From the NCBI RefSeq assembly GCF_900110575.1, contig NZ_FOEF01000014.1, forward strand, positions 124,001-188,000: DNA of 64,000 nucleotides, read 5' to 3'. The notes under the pieces are model-generated. The model searched no databases, had not been told where the DNA came from, and was given only the letters and a program-made list of their open reading frames with translations. Positions 8,848-17,013 of the stretch are shown piece by piece. The stretch is from Amycolatopsis saalfeldensis (GTDB lineage: Bacteria > Actinomycetota > Actinomycetes > Mycobacteriales > Pseudonocardiaceae). The position numbers and the translations under genes were made by a program. Numbering within the stretch: the first letter of the stretch is position 1; each line of letters starts with the position of its first letter.

Positions 8848-10404
8848 TCAGACCGCCTGCAGGCCCTTCGAACCCGCGTTCACCACGAAGCTCTGGTCGG
8901 TCTTGATGACCAGCTTCGCCGGATCGTTCACGCTCGTGTCGGAGACCACCACGAAGTCCGCCAGCATCTGCGCGGGCGTCGCCGTCACCCGGACGTAGCC
9001 GCGTTCCCCCTTGCAGTACTTGACATGCGGGTTGTTCGCCAGCCACGCGGCGCTCGGCGGCGCGGCCCCGTCGCTGTTCGAGGTGACCGACGTGGTCACC
9101 AGCTCCGAGCCGACGATCGGGTCGCTGTGGTCGTAGTAGTCCTTGCGCAGGTCGGCCGCCCAGTGCCGGTGCACGTCGCCGGTGAGCACCACCGGGTTCG
9201 GCACCTGGCGGTCGATCCAGCCTTGCGTGATGCGGTCGCGTGAAGCCTGGTAGCCGTCCCAGGAATCGGGGCTCTCGCAGGTGGTGTTCTTGCCGTCGCC
9301 GTCACGCTGGGCGAAGAACACTTGCTGGCCAAGGAAATCCCACGTCGCCGGGTGCGTCTCGAACGCCTTGAGCAGCCACTGCTCCTGCGCCGTGCCGGTG
9401 AGCGTGCGCGCGGGGTCGCGGTACGGGCCGCACGCCGTGCCGCTCACCTGCGCGCTGCGGAACTGCCGGGTGTCCATCATGTGGAAGCGCGCCAGATCAC
9501 CCCACAGGAACTGGCGGTACAGCTGGATCGACGCGCCGTTCGGCTTCGCGGTCGAGCGGATCGGCATGTGCTCGTAGAACGCCTGGAACGCCGCGGTCTT
9601 GCGCGCCGTCGACGCGGGGCTCGTGGTGCCGTTCCAGTTGTTCATGACCTCGTGATCGTCGAAGACGACCAGCCAGGGGGCGAGCGCGTGCGCGGCTTTG
9701 AGGTCGACGTCGGTCTTGTGCTGGCCGTGGCGCGCCCGGTAGAGCGCCAGCGTGGTGGTGTCCTGCGGGACGGCCAGCCGGCGGGGGTTCAGCTCGGACT
9801 TCACTCGGCCCGAAGGCTTTTCGTAGATGTAGTCGCCCAGGAACAGCACCAGGTCCGGGTCGTCGCGCACCACGCCCTTGTACGAGTGGTACCAGCCTTC
9901 TTCCCAGTGCTGACAGGAAGTGAAGCAGTACTTCAGCTGGTTCACCGCGGCGCCGGCGGCGGGCGCGGTCCGCGTGCGGCCGACCGGCGAAATGTAGCCC
10001 GCGGTCTTGAAGCGGTAGAAGTACTCCCGCGCCGGATCGAGGCCAGCGGGCTCGACGTGCACGCTGTGCGCCGACGCGCGGACGGCGTTCACCGAACCGC
10101 TTTTCACCACTGAGGCGAAGTTCTCGTCGGTCGCCAGCTCCCAGTCCACGGGGTAGGTCGCGTCCGGCATGCCGCCGAAACCGTCCGCGTTCAACGGCGC
10201 CGGCGCGAGCCGCGTCCACAGCACCACGCTGTCCGGCAGCGGGTCGCCCGAGGCGATGCCGAGCTGGAACGGGTCGTGGATAGCCGGGGGGACGGCCGCC
10301 GCCGTCCGCGCGTTCGCCCACGAGGGGAGTGTCATCGGAGCCGCGGCCGCGGTCACCGCGGCGAGTCCGCCCAGCAGCACCGAGCGTCGGTTCACCTGGC
10401 CCAT
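8848..10404 (-). CDS. phoD: PhoD-type alkaline phosphatase/phosphodiesterase, Tat-exported
   Basis: A 518-residue secreted phosphohydrolase. A twin-arginine signal (Asn-Arg-Arg-Ser-Val-Leu-Leu) opens the protein. A PhoD N-terminal Fn3-like domain follows (about 40-140), then the metallophosphatase domain with Cys-Phe-Thr-Ser-Cys-Gln, Phe-Leu-Gly-Asp-Tyr-Ile-Tyr, Phe-Asp-Asp-His-Glu-Val and Thr-Gly-Asp-Val-His. PhoD enzymes bind Fe3+ and Ca2+ and release phosphate from mono- and diesters such as teichoic acid. AAGGA is seven bases before the ATG. A PHO-box was not identified by eye. It is followed upstream on the same strand by the SH3b gene, 33 bases away, and may be co-transcribed with it. 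Confidence 0.92.
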   Translation of the reverse strand: MGQVNRRSVLLGGLAAVTAAAAPMTLPSWANARTAAAVPPAIHDPFQLGIASGDPLPDSVVLWTRLAPAPLNADGFGGMPDATYPVDWELATDENFASVVKSGSVNAVRASAHSVHVEPAGLDPAREYFYRFKTAGYISPVGRTRTAPAAGAAVNQLKYCFTSCQHWEEGWYHSYKGVVRDDPDLVLFLGDYIYEKPSGRVKSELNPRRLAVPQDTTTLALYRARHGQHKTDVDLKAAHALAPWLVVFDDHEVMNNWNGTTSPASTARKTAAFQAFYEHMPIRSTAKPNGASIQLYRQFLWGDLARFHMMDTRQFRSAQVSGTACGPYRDPARTLTGTAQEQWLLKAFETHPATWDFLGQQVFFAQRDGDGKNTTCESPDSWDGYQASRDRITQGWIDRQVPNPVVLTGDVHRHWAADLRKDYYDHSDPIVGSELVTTSVTSNSDGAAPPSAAWLANNPHVKYCKGERGYVRVTATPAQMLADFVVVSDTSVNDPAKLVIKTDQSFVVNAGSKGLQAV

Positions 10405-10437
10405 AAGGGGTCCTTCCGGAAAACAGGGGTGGGGGTT

Positions 10438-11091
10438 TCAGGCGGCGAAGTCGGTGAGACCGGCACTGCAACCGGCGAAGGTCGGCGGCGAGGTGTTGTG
10501 GCCGGTGCAGGTCTTGTAGAAGACCCACGAGCCCTTCGGCACCGGGACCGCCTTGTCCACCGACGTGCCGTTGCCGCCGGAGGCCCAGACGTAGAACGGG
10601 CCGGCGCCGGTCGCGAGCCAGTACTGCACGACCCCGGAACTGCCGTCCGCGTTGGTGTCGTAAACGACGAAATGCGCGTCCGACGAGCGGAACAGACCCT
10701 CCGCGGCGCACGCCGACGCGCACTGGGCGCTGCCGGTGCCGGTCCCGCAGTCGGGCGCGACCCGGCCGTCGGAGCCGGTCTTGACGTAGCCGTCGGAGAC
10801 GTAGCCGCCGAGGGCGGGCACGTAGTCCCAGATGGTGGTGGTGCCGAGCGGGCCGGTCACGGAGTTCCCGGCCGTCTGGCACTCGATGCCCACCGACGCC
10901 CCGTTGGCCACCGTCTTCACGGCCGTCGCCGCCGTGTTCGGCGCGCGGCGGACGTTGAGCGGGTCGCCCGCCGTCTGGACCGTCCCGGTCACCGCCGCGG
11001 CCGCGGGCACCGCCGTGGCGAGGGCGAACGCGCCGGCCGAGGCCAGGACAACCCCTAAACCGGCCCAACGCCGGAGCTTCGAACGCTTCAT
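10438..11091 (-). CDS. Secreted protein with bacterial SH3 domain
   Basis: A 217-residue exported protein. A Lys/Arg-rich signal peptide ends near Ala-Ala-Ala (about residue 33). An SH3b-like domain follows, with Leu-Asn-Val-Arg-Arg-Ala-Pro and Tyr-Val-Ser-Asp-Gly-Tyr-Val (about 40-110). The C-terminal 100 residues have paired cysteines and no domain I recognise. SH3b domains commonly bind cell-wall peptides. ATG at 11091 fits the signal peptide; a longer in-frame start at 11130 adds 13 residues. It lies just upstream of, and on the same strand as, the PhoD gene. Confidence 0.78.
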   Translation of the reverse strand: MKRSKLRRWAGLGVVLASAGAFALATAVPAAAAVTGTVQTAGDPLNVRRAPNTAATAVKTVANGASVGIECQTAGNSVTGPLGTTTIWDYVPALGGYVSDGYVKTGSDGRVAPDCGTGTGSAQCASACAAEGLFRSSDAHFVVYDTNADGSSGVVQYWLATGAGPFYVWASGGNGTSVDKAVPVPKGSWVFYKTCTGHNTSPPTFAGCSAGLTDFAA

Positions 11092-11234
11092 GGCCACAGA
11101 GTGACTCGGTCCTGTACACAACTCGTACAAAAGCGATTTACGGTGCTTTGCCCTCCGAATGGATCTAGCTATGGCACTCGAACGCTCCTACGATGCGCGG
11201 TCATGGGGACCTTGCCGCGAAGGCGGGTAAAAAA

Positions 11235-14200
11235 ATGCTGACCTCATTGGCTTTCCGGATTCTCGGGCCGTTGGAGGTCGTCGCTGGAGGCCGGGCCGTC
11301 CCGCTGGGCGGGCCGAAGCCGAGGTTGCTGCTGGCCGCACTGGTTTTGCAGCCGAACGTCGTGGTGTCCACCGAGGTGCTGGTCGAGGTGCTCTGGCCGG
11401 GCACGGCGCCTCGTTCCGCGGCGGCCAATATCCGCACCTACGTCCATTCACTCCGCCGCCGGCTGGCCGAAACCGCGCCCGAGCTGGGCGACCGGATCAG
11501 CAGTCGCGCGTCGGGATATCAGCTGAGCGCCGCGCCGGAAGAACTGGATCATGTCGTTTTCGGCGAGCACGCCGCCGAAGCGCAGAAAGCATTCGATCGC
11601 GGCGACGCGGAAGCGGCGCTCGCTTTGCTCGAACAGGCGGACGCGTTGTGGCGCGGCGAGGTGCTGGAGGGCCTGCCGCACGACCACGGCTGGAGCGCGG
11701 CCGTCGCCCGGCTGGCCGAGCTGCGGCTGTCGGTCCAGGAGCAACGGCTGAAGGCCCGCATCGAGCTGGGCCGCCACGGCGAGGCGATCGCCGAGCTGCG
11801 CGGCCTGGTCACCGAGCACCCGCTGCGCGAGGAGCTGTGGGAGCAGCTCGTCACAGCTCTGCGCGACAGCGGCCGGACCGACGAGGCCGTCGAGGCCTAC
11901 CAGCTGGCGGAGCGGACCCTCGACGAGGAACTCGGCGCGAAACCCGGCGTACGGCTGCGCGAGCTGCGGGCCACTCTGGCGGTGCCGTCAGCGTTGTCGG
12001 TGTCGTCGGCGCTGTCAGTGTCGTCGGCGCTGTCAGGGCCAACAGGACCTTCTGTGCCGTCTGCCAAGCAGCCGAAACTGCCTGTGCTGCCTGCCGAGAT
12101 CCAGGTCCGGCGGCCCGCCGAGCTGCCGGTCTGCCAGCTGCCCCTCGACCTGCCGGACTTCACCGGCCGCGAGGAGGTGGTGGACCGGATCGTCGGGCGG
12201 CTGCGCGAGCGCGGCGCGAACGGGCTGCCCTCGGTGATCGTGCTGTCGGGCGCGCCGGGGGTCGGCAAGTCCGCGATCGCGGTCCGCGTCGCGCACGCCG
12301 TGCGGGACGCTTTCGCCGACGGCCAGCTGCACGTCGACCTGGCCGGCACGTCGTCGTCTCCGCGGGCGCCGATGGGAGTGCTGGCGGAATTGCTGCGGGC
12401 GCTGGGAATTCCCGACGCGGGCCTGCCGCGCGACCTGCCGGAGCGCGCGGCGCTGCTGCGCTCCCGGCTCGCCGGGAAGCGGATGTGCGTGGTGCTGGAC
12501 GACGCCGGCGGCGCGGCCCAGGTGCGGCCGCTGCTGCCGGGCAGCGGGGCGTGCGCGGTGCTGGTCACCAGCCGCCTGAGCCTGCCGGACCTCGACGGCG
12601 CCGTGCCGGTGGACGTCGACCTGCTGCCCGAACCCGAAGCGGCCCGGCTGCTGCAGGGCATCGTCGGGGCCGAGCGGGTCGCCGCCGAGCCGGACAACGC
12701 CGCCGCGATCCTGCGCCAGTGCGGCCACCTGCCGCTGGCGATCCGCGTGGCCGGGGCGAAGCTGACCAACCGGCCGAACTGGTCGCTGCGGGTGCTGGCC
12801 GACCGGCTGCACGACGAACGGCGGCGGCTCGACGAGCTGCGCGTCGGCGACCTCGCCGTGCGCGCCAGCGTGACCCTGAGCTACGACCTGCTGCCGATGT
12901 CGGCGGCCGCCGCGCTCCGCTGGATCGGCGCGCTCGGCCCCGTGCAGTTCCCGGCGTGGGTGGTCGCCGCGGCGCTGGGCCGCCGGTCGGCCGACGAAGT
13001 CCTCGATGTGCTGGTGGACGCCCACCTCGTCGAGCTGGTCGCTTCCGATGCCACGGGCCAGCCGCGATACCGGCTGCACGACCTGCTCCGCGTGTACGCG
13101 GCGGAGCTGGCCGAGCGCGACGGCCCGGGCAAGACGCGGGCCGCGGCGCGACGGGTGCTGGAGGGTTACCTCGCGCTGGCGGTCGAGGCGGCCGACCGGA
13201 TGCCGATCCACTTCTTCGGCCAGTACCGCGACGAGTCCGCGAAGCTGCCGGACCTGCCGCCGGAGACGGAGCGGCTGCTGGCGGACCCCGCCGCCTGGTT
13301 CGGCGCGGAGCGGAACACCGCCGTCGCCGCGGTGGCCCTGGCCGCCGAGCTGGGCTTCGACGATCTGACCTGGCAGCTGACCGCCGCCCTCACGCCGTAC
13401 TTCGATTTGCGCGGCCACCAGGACGATTGGCACAGCACGCACGCGCTGGCCCTCGAAGCGGCCCGGCGCGCCGGGTCCGCGCACGGCGAGGCGATCATCC
13501 AGCGCAACCTGGGCCAGATCCACCTCTACCAGGACAGTTACGCCGAAGCTCTGGTGGCGTTCGAAGCCTCATTCGCCCTGTACCAGCGAATCGGCGACGC
13601 GCAGGGCATGGGCACGGCGCTCGCCGGGCTCGGCACGATCCTGCGCATCGAGGGCGAGAACGACCGCGCGCTGGAACGTTGCCACGAGGCGCTGAAGCTG
13701 TTCGCCGAAGCCGGAGACCGGCACGGCGAGGCCGTGGTGCGCATCGCCGCCGGCACGATCTGGCTGGCGCAGAAGTGTTACGCGTCAGCAAAACGCTGGT
13801 TCACCGACGCGTTGGAGCTGGCCGGCGAGATCGGCGACCGGCACCGCGAGGCGCACGCGCTGCAACGCCTCGGCCTGCTGCACCAGCACGAGGGCAACCT
13901 CGGCCAGGCCCGCGAGCAGGTCACCCGCGCCATCGCGATCTTCACCGACCTCGGCGACGACCACTGCGTCGGCTACGCGAACCAGGCACTCGGCGAACTT
14001 TGCCTGTACAGCGGGGACTTCGCGCACGCGCAGCTGCTGCTGGTCAACTCGCTGAGCGTGCACCGCCGCAACGGCGACCGGCGCTCGGAGGCGGAGGTCT
14101 CACAACTGCTCGGCGAGCTGCACTCGGCGCTGAGCCAGCCCGAGCGCTCCCGCGTCTACTCCGAGCGGGCGCTGGCCATCTGGCGGGAACTGTCCGCGCG

Positions 14201-14267
14201 GCCCCAGGAATCGGCGCTGCGGAACCGGATGCAGGGGGCGGCCGAGCACCGAATCGTGTCCGCCTGA
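11235..14267 (+). CDS. SARP/AfsR-type regulator with BTAD, NB-ARC and TPR domains
   Basis: A regulator of 1010 residues. The N-terminal OmpR-like DNA-binding and BTAD segment starts with Phe-Arg-Ile-Leu-Gly-Pro-Leu-Glu-Val and runs to about residue 250. A P-loop ATPase of the NB-ARC class follows, with Gly-Ala-Pro-Gly-Val-Gly-Lys-Ser (about 338). C-terminal TPR repeats span about 750-1000. Such proteins activate secondary-metabolite or developmental genes. ATG at 11235 is chosen because the family begins right at this motif; an in-frame ATG at 11193 would add 14 residues. The linker at 253-270 is built from an 18-bp tandem repeat. No biosynthetic cluster is adjacent, so the target is unknown. 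Confidence 0.9.
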   Translation: MLTSLAFRILGPLEVVAGGRAVPLGGPKPRLLLAALVLQPNVVVSTEVLVEVLWPGTAPRSAAANIRTYVHSLRRRLAETAPELGDRISSRASGYQLSAAPEELDHVVFGEHAAEAQKAFDRGDAEAALALLEQADALWRGEVLEGLPHDHGWSAAVARLAELRLSVQEQRLKARIELGRHGEAIAELRGLVTEHPLREELWEQLVTALRDSGRTDEAVEAYQLAERTLDEELGAKPGVRLRELRATLAVPSALSVSSALSVSSALSGPTGPSVPSAKQPKLPVLPAEIQVRRPAELPVCQLPLDLPDFTGREEVVDRIVGRLRERGANGLPSVIVLSGAPGVGKSAIAVRVAHAVRDAFADGQLHVDLAGTSSSPRAPMGVLAELLRALGIPDAGLPRDLPERAALLRSRLAGKRMCVVLDDAGGAAQVRPLLPGSGACAVLVTSRLSLPDLDGAVPVDVDLLPEPEAARLLQGIVGAERVAAEPDNAAAILRQCGHLPLAIRVAGAKLTNRPNWSLRVLADRLHDERRRLDELRVGDLAVRASVTLSYDLLPMSAAAALRWIGALGPVQFPAWVVAAALGRRSADEVLDVLVDAHLVELVASDATGQPRYRLHDLLRVYAAELAERDGPGKTRAAARRVLEGYLALAVEAADRMPIHFFGQYRDESAKLPDLPPETERLLADPAAWFGAERNTAVAAVALAAELGFDDLTWQLTAALTPYFDLRGHQDDWHSTHALALEAARRAGSAHGEAIIQRNLGQIHLYQDSYAEALVAFEASFALYQRIGDAQGMGTALAGLGTILRIEGENDRALERCHEALKLFAEAGDRHGEAVVRIAAGTIWLAQKCYASAKRWFTDALELAGEIGDRHREAHALQRLGLLHQHEGNLGQAREQVTRAIAIFTDLGDDHCVGYANQALGELCLYSGDFAHAQLLLVNSLSVHRRNGDRRSEAEVSQLLGELHSALSQPERSRVYSERALAIWRELSARPQESALRNRMQGAAEHRIVSA
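11991..12037 (+). repeat. 18-bp in-frame tandem repeat in the SARP linker
   Basis: About two and a half copies of an 18-base unit (11991-12008, 12009-12026, then partial) encode Ala-Leu-Ser-Val-Ser-Ser repeats between the BTAD and NTPase domains. The unit length keeps the reading frame, so copy number could vary without breaking the protein. Confidence 0.8.
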
Positions 14268-14341
14268 GGCGCGGGCGCGGTGCCGTGTCGCAATCACTGA
14301 TCCGGTGTACGCACGATCATGCCGCCGCCGACCGCTGCGAT

Positions 14342-15058
14342 TCACGTGGCCTGCCCGGTGAAAGCACCCGGGTAGAGGGCGGACGGGTGCGCGGCCAGCG
14401 CGGCCTTCGTCGCGGCGCTGTCGGCGTCGGCGATGATCTCGATCTCGCCCGCTTCGATGCCGTCGAGGGCCGCGCACACCACGTCGGCGGGGTCGTTTTT
14501 CGGCACGTCGAACCCGGCCATCATGTCGGTGTCGGTGCTGGCCATCACCAGGCCCGCGACCTGGGTGCGCTGGGCCGCCAGCTCGAGGCGGACCCCGTTG
14601 GTCAGGCTCCACGCCGCGGCCTTGGAAGCCGCGTAGCCGGCCGAGCCCTGGTAGGAAATCCACGACAGGACGGAAAGCACGTTCAGGATGGCTCCGCCGC
14701 CGTTGCCGGCCAGTACGGGCGCGAAGGCGCGGACGACCTGGAGCGAGCCGAAGAAGTTGGTCTCCATCTCCCGTCGGATGTCGCCGAGGTCGCCGGTGAC
14801 GAGGTCGGTGTAGGCCGCCAGCCCGGCGTTGTTGATCAGCAGGTCGACGTCCGCGGCCGCGGCGGCCGCGGCCCGGACCGAGCCGGGGTCGGTGACGTCG
14901 AGGGCCAGCGGCGTCACGCCCGCGATGTCGATCGTTTCCGGCCGGCGGGCCGTGGCGTAGACCTTGGCCGCGCCCCGGTCGAGCAGGGCCTGGGCGAAGT
15001 GTCGCCCGAGCCCGCGGCCGGCGCCGGTGATCAGTGCGGTCGATCCGGCGATCTGCAT
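14342..15058 (-). CDS. Short-chain dehydrogenase/reductase
   Basis: A 238-residue classical SDR oxidoreductase. The NAD(P)-binding motif Thr-Gly-Ala-Gly-Arg-Gly-Leu-Gly is at about 11-18. Asn-Asn-Ala-Gly and the catalytic Tyr-x-x-x-Lys in Tyr-Ala-Ala-Ser-Lys follow. Substrate is unknown. AGGAGA precedes the ATG. It is transcribed away from a MerR-family gene, and the shared intergenic region carries a typical MerR promoter aimed at this gene. MerR-type activation of a detoxifying reductase is therefore the likely arrangement. Confidence 0.9.
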   Translation of the reverse strand: MQIAGSTALITGAGRGLGRHFAQALLDRGAAKVYATARRPETIDIAGVTPLALDVTDPGSVRAAAAAAADVDLLINNAGLAAYTDLVTGDLGDIRREMETNFFGSLQVVRAFAPVLAGNGGGAILNVLSVLSWISYQGSAGYAASKAAAWSLTNGVRLELAAQRTQVAGLVMASTDTDMMAGFDVPKNDPADVVCAALDGIEAGEIEIIADADSAATKAALAAHPSALYPGAFTGQAT

Positions 15059-15103
15059 GGTCGTCTCCTGTCGGTTCGGTTCGGTTCGGTTCGCTGACGC
15101 CGA

Positions 15104-15134
15104 GCCTGGTCCCTGACGCCAACGTCAGGTTCAA
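15104..15134 (-). promoter_or_regulatory. MerR-type promoter/operator for the SDR gene
   Basis: A perfect inverted repeat CCTGACG-CCAA-CGTCAGG at 15112-15129 sits between a minus-strand -35-like TTGAAC (15134-15129) and a GC-rich -10-like element around 15109-15104. The long spacer filled by a palindrome is the hallmark of MerR-family activated promoters. Four tandem GGTTC-type units lie between it and the SDR start (about 15072-15092). Confidence 0.65.
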
Positions 15135-15221
15135 CCGGTTGTCTCGCAGGTCACACGCCCGTGCCCCCGCCGGTCCGCGCCTAAAGTCGGTTCGGCAACC
15201 GTCCGGCCAGGGAGTGTTCTG

Positions 15222-15650
15222 ATGCGTATCGGGGAAGTCGCCGAGCGGGCCGGGGTGAGCGTGCGCGCCTTGCGCTACTACGAGCAGCAAGGCCTGCTGG
15301 CCGCCACCCGCACCAACGGGGGCCAGCGACGCTACCCCGAAGACGCCGTGACCCGGGTCGAGCTGATCCAGCAGCTCTACGCCGCCGGACTGTCCAGCCC
15401 CACCATCAAGGACCTGCTGCCCCACGTCGACGCCGGCGTGAGCACCCCGGAGTCCCGAGCCCGGCTCCGCGCCGAGAAAGCCCGCCTCGACGCGCGCATC
15501 GCCGAGCTGCAGCACACCCGCGACCGGCTCGAGGCCGTGATCGAGGTTTCGGAGACGCCCAACCCACTCTGTCCTCTAGTCGTCGGTCCTCTGGTTGACG
15601 GTCCTCTGGTTGACGGCGACGAGCCAAGAATGGCGAATTCACATCCGTGA
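15222..15650 (+). CDS. MerR family transcriptional regulator
   Basis: A 142-residue regulator. The N-terminal winged helix has Ile-Gly-Glu-Val-Ala-Glu-Arg-Ala-Gly-Val and Arg-Tyr-Tyr-Glu-Gln-Gln-Gly-Leu-Leu. A dimerisation coiled coil spans about 75-112. It lacks the cysteines of metal-sensing members, so a redox or organic signal is more likely. The C-terminal tail (about 117-132) is made by three copies of a 15-bp repeat. GGGAG is seven bases before the ATG. It is divergent from the SDR gene it probably activates. The 3' end overlaps the first of two tandem palindromes placed upstream of the GH88 gene. Confidence 0.92.
   Translation: MRIGEVAERAGVSVRALRYYEQQGLLAATRTNGGQRRYPEDAVTRVELIQQLYAAGLSSPTIKDLLPHVDAGVSTPESRARLRAEKARLDARIAELQHTRDRLEAVIEVSETPNPLCPLVVGPLVDGPLVDGDEPRMANSHP
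15571..15615 (+). repeat. 15-bp tandem repeat in the MerR gene tail
   Basis: Three adjacent 15-base units (15571-15585, 15586-15600, 15601-15615) are present. The last two are identical (GTCCTCTGGTTGACG) and the first is diverged at the end. They encode a Gly-Pro-Leu-Val-Asp repeat outside the conserved domain. Confidence 0.8.
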
Positions 15651-15668
15651 ACAATTCACAACCGTGAA
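15638..15668. promoter_or_regulatory. Two tandem palindromic operators upstream of the GH88 gene
   Basis: TTCAC-ATCC-GTGAA (15638-15651) and TTCAC-AACC-GTGAA (15655-15668) are near-identical perfect palindromes with centres 17 bases apart. The first overlaps the stop of the MerR gene. They are about 95 bases upstream of the GH88 start. The repeated, precise structure points to cooperative binding of a regulator not encoded next to them. Confidence 0.6.
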
Positions 15669-15763
15669 TAGCCGATTCGGCGGGTGTACAAGCTCGTGTC
15701 GATCGTGTAAAACTTTGCCGACCTTCCCGTGATGCATTTCCCCACTGTGAATGGCGGGCACCC

Positions 15764-16999
15764 GTGAGCGTTTCCCGGCGAACCCTGCTGACCACCGCGG
15801 CCGGTGCCGCGGTGGCAGTGACCGCGAGCAGCACCATCCCGGCAGCAGCCTCCGACCAGGCGATATCCGGATCGGCGAGCCAGGCGGAGACTTTCCGCGC
15901 GGCGGCGGACTACGCAGTGCGGAAGCTGCGCGCGGTGGCCCCGTCCGTCACGGCCTTTCCGACCGGGACGAAGTTCGAGAAATGGGCTTATTCGCAGAAT
16001 GGCGACTGGGTCGGCGGATTCTGGCCGGGCACGCTCTGGATGGCGTGGCTGCACTCCGGTGACGAACAATTCCGCACGCTCGCGCTCGCGTCGGCGGAAA
16101 AGCTCGCGCCGCGGCAGAACGACACCAGTACCCACGACCTCGGTTTCCTCTTCTACCCGTCGTGGGTCACGGCTTGGCGGATCACCGGCGACGAGAAGTG
16201 GCGGGCCGGCGCGGTCACGGCGGCTTCGTCGCTGATCCAGCGCTACAACCCGAAGGGCCACTTCATCCGGGCCTGGGGCGCGCTCACCGACCCGAAGGAC
16301 GCGGGCCGGATCATCATGGACACGATCATGAACCTGGACCTGCTGGACTTCGCGACCCGGCAGACCGGCGACGGCAAGTACCTCGACATCGCCGTCGAGC
16401 ACGCGAAAACGGCGCAGCGCGTCTTCCTGCGCCCGGACGGCTCGACGCCGCACGTGTTCGACTTCGACCCGGCCACCGGCGCCGAGATCGGCCCGAACAC
16501 CGTGCAGGGTTACAGCCCGTCCTCGTGCTGGTCGCGCGGGCAGGCCTGGGGCGTCTACGGTTTCACCACGATCTACCGGCGCACCGGCGACAAGCAGTTC
16601 CTCACCACCGCGCAGCGGCTGGCCGACTACGCCCTCGGCGCCCTGACACCGGACCGCGTGCCGGTCTGGGACTACCTCGCCCCGCAGGCGCCGAACGACA
16701 TCAAGGACGCCTCCGCCGGCGTCGTCACAGCCTGCGGCCTGCTGGACCTGGCGGCGGCCTCGAAGCAGCCGAAGTACCGCGATGCCGGCCTGAGAATCCT
16801 GGAGGCGACAGCCAAAACCTGCCTCACCACCAACTCCGCTCGCGCCGACGCCGTGGTCGCCCGCTGCACCCGCAACCGGCCGTCCGAGGACGGCATCGAG
16901 ATTTCCCTGCCGTACGCGGACTACTACCTGCTGGAAGGCATCCTGCGAGTGCTCAAGCCACGCGAGCTGAGCCAGGCGATCGACCTCTCCAGCGTCTGA
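15764..16999 (+). CDS. Tat-exported GH88 unsaturated glucuronyl hydrolase
   Basis: A 411-residue secreted enzyme. The N-terminus Val-Ser-Arg-Arg-Thr-Leu-Leu plus a hydrophobic, Ala-rich stretch is a twin-arginine signal. The (alpha/alpha)6 domain carries Thr-His-Asp-Leu-Gly-Phe and Asp-Thr-Ile-Met-Asn-Leu-Asp, matching the two conserved Asp regions of GH88. It also has Trp-Ser-Arg-Gly-Gln-Ala-Trp. GH88 enzymes remove the unsaturated uronic acid left by polysaccharide lyases acting on glycosaminoglycans, xanthan or related polymers. GTG at 15764 is the first start in frame, and no strong Shine-Dalgarno sequence is visible. It converges with the HNH gene, leaving 14 bases between stop codons. 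Confidence 0.88.
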   Translation: MSVSRRTLLTTAAGAAVAVTASSTIPAAASDQAISGSASQAETFRAAADYAVRKLRAVAPSVTAFPTGTKFEKWAYSQNGDWVGGFWPGTLWMAWLHSGDEQFRTLALASAEKLAPRQNDTSTHDLGFLFYPSWVTAWRITGDEKWRAGAVTAASSLIQRYNPKGHFIRAWGALTDPKDAGRIIMDTIMNLDLLDFATRQTGDGKYLDIAVEHAKTAQRVFLRPDGSTPHVFDFDPATGAEIGPNTVQGYSPSSCWSRGQAWGVYGFTTIYRRTGDKQFLTTAQRLADYALGALTPDRVPVWDYLAPQAPNDIKDASAGVVTACGLLDLAAASKQPKYRDAGLRILEATAKTCLTTNSARADAVVARCTRNRPSEDGIEISLPYADYYLLEGILRVLKPRELSQAIDLSSV

Positions 17000-17013
17000 C
17001 CGGCCGGACGGCA

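Noticed and set aside
11648-15097. An 1149-codon frame over the SARP and SDR genes
   Set aside because: It is an alternate frame of the SARP gene continuing antisense through the SDR gene, with Arg/Ala-rich composition and no motif.
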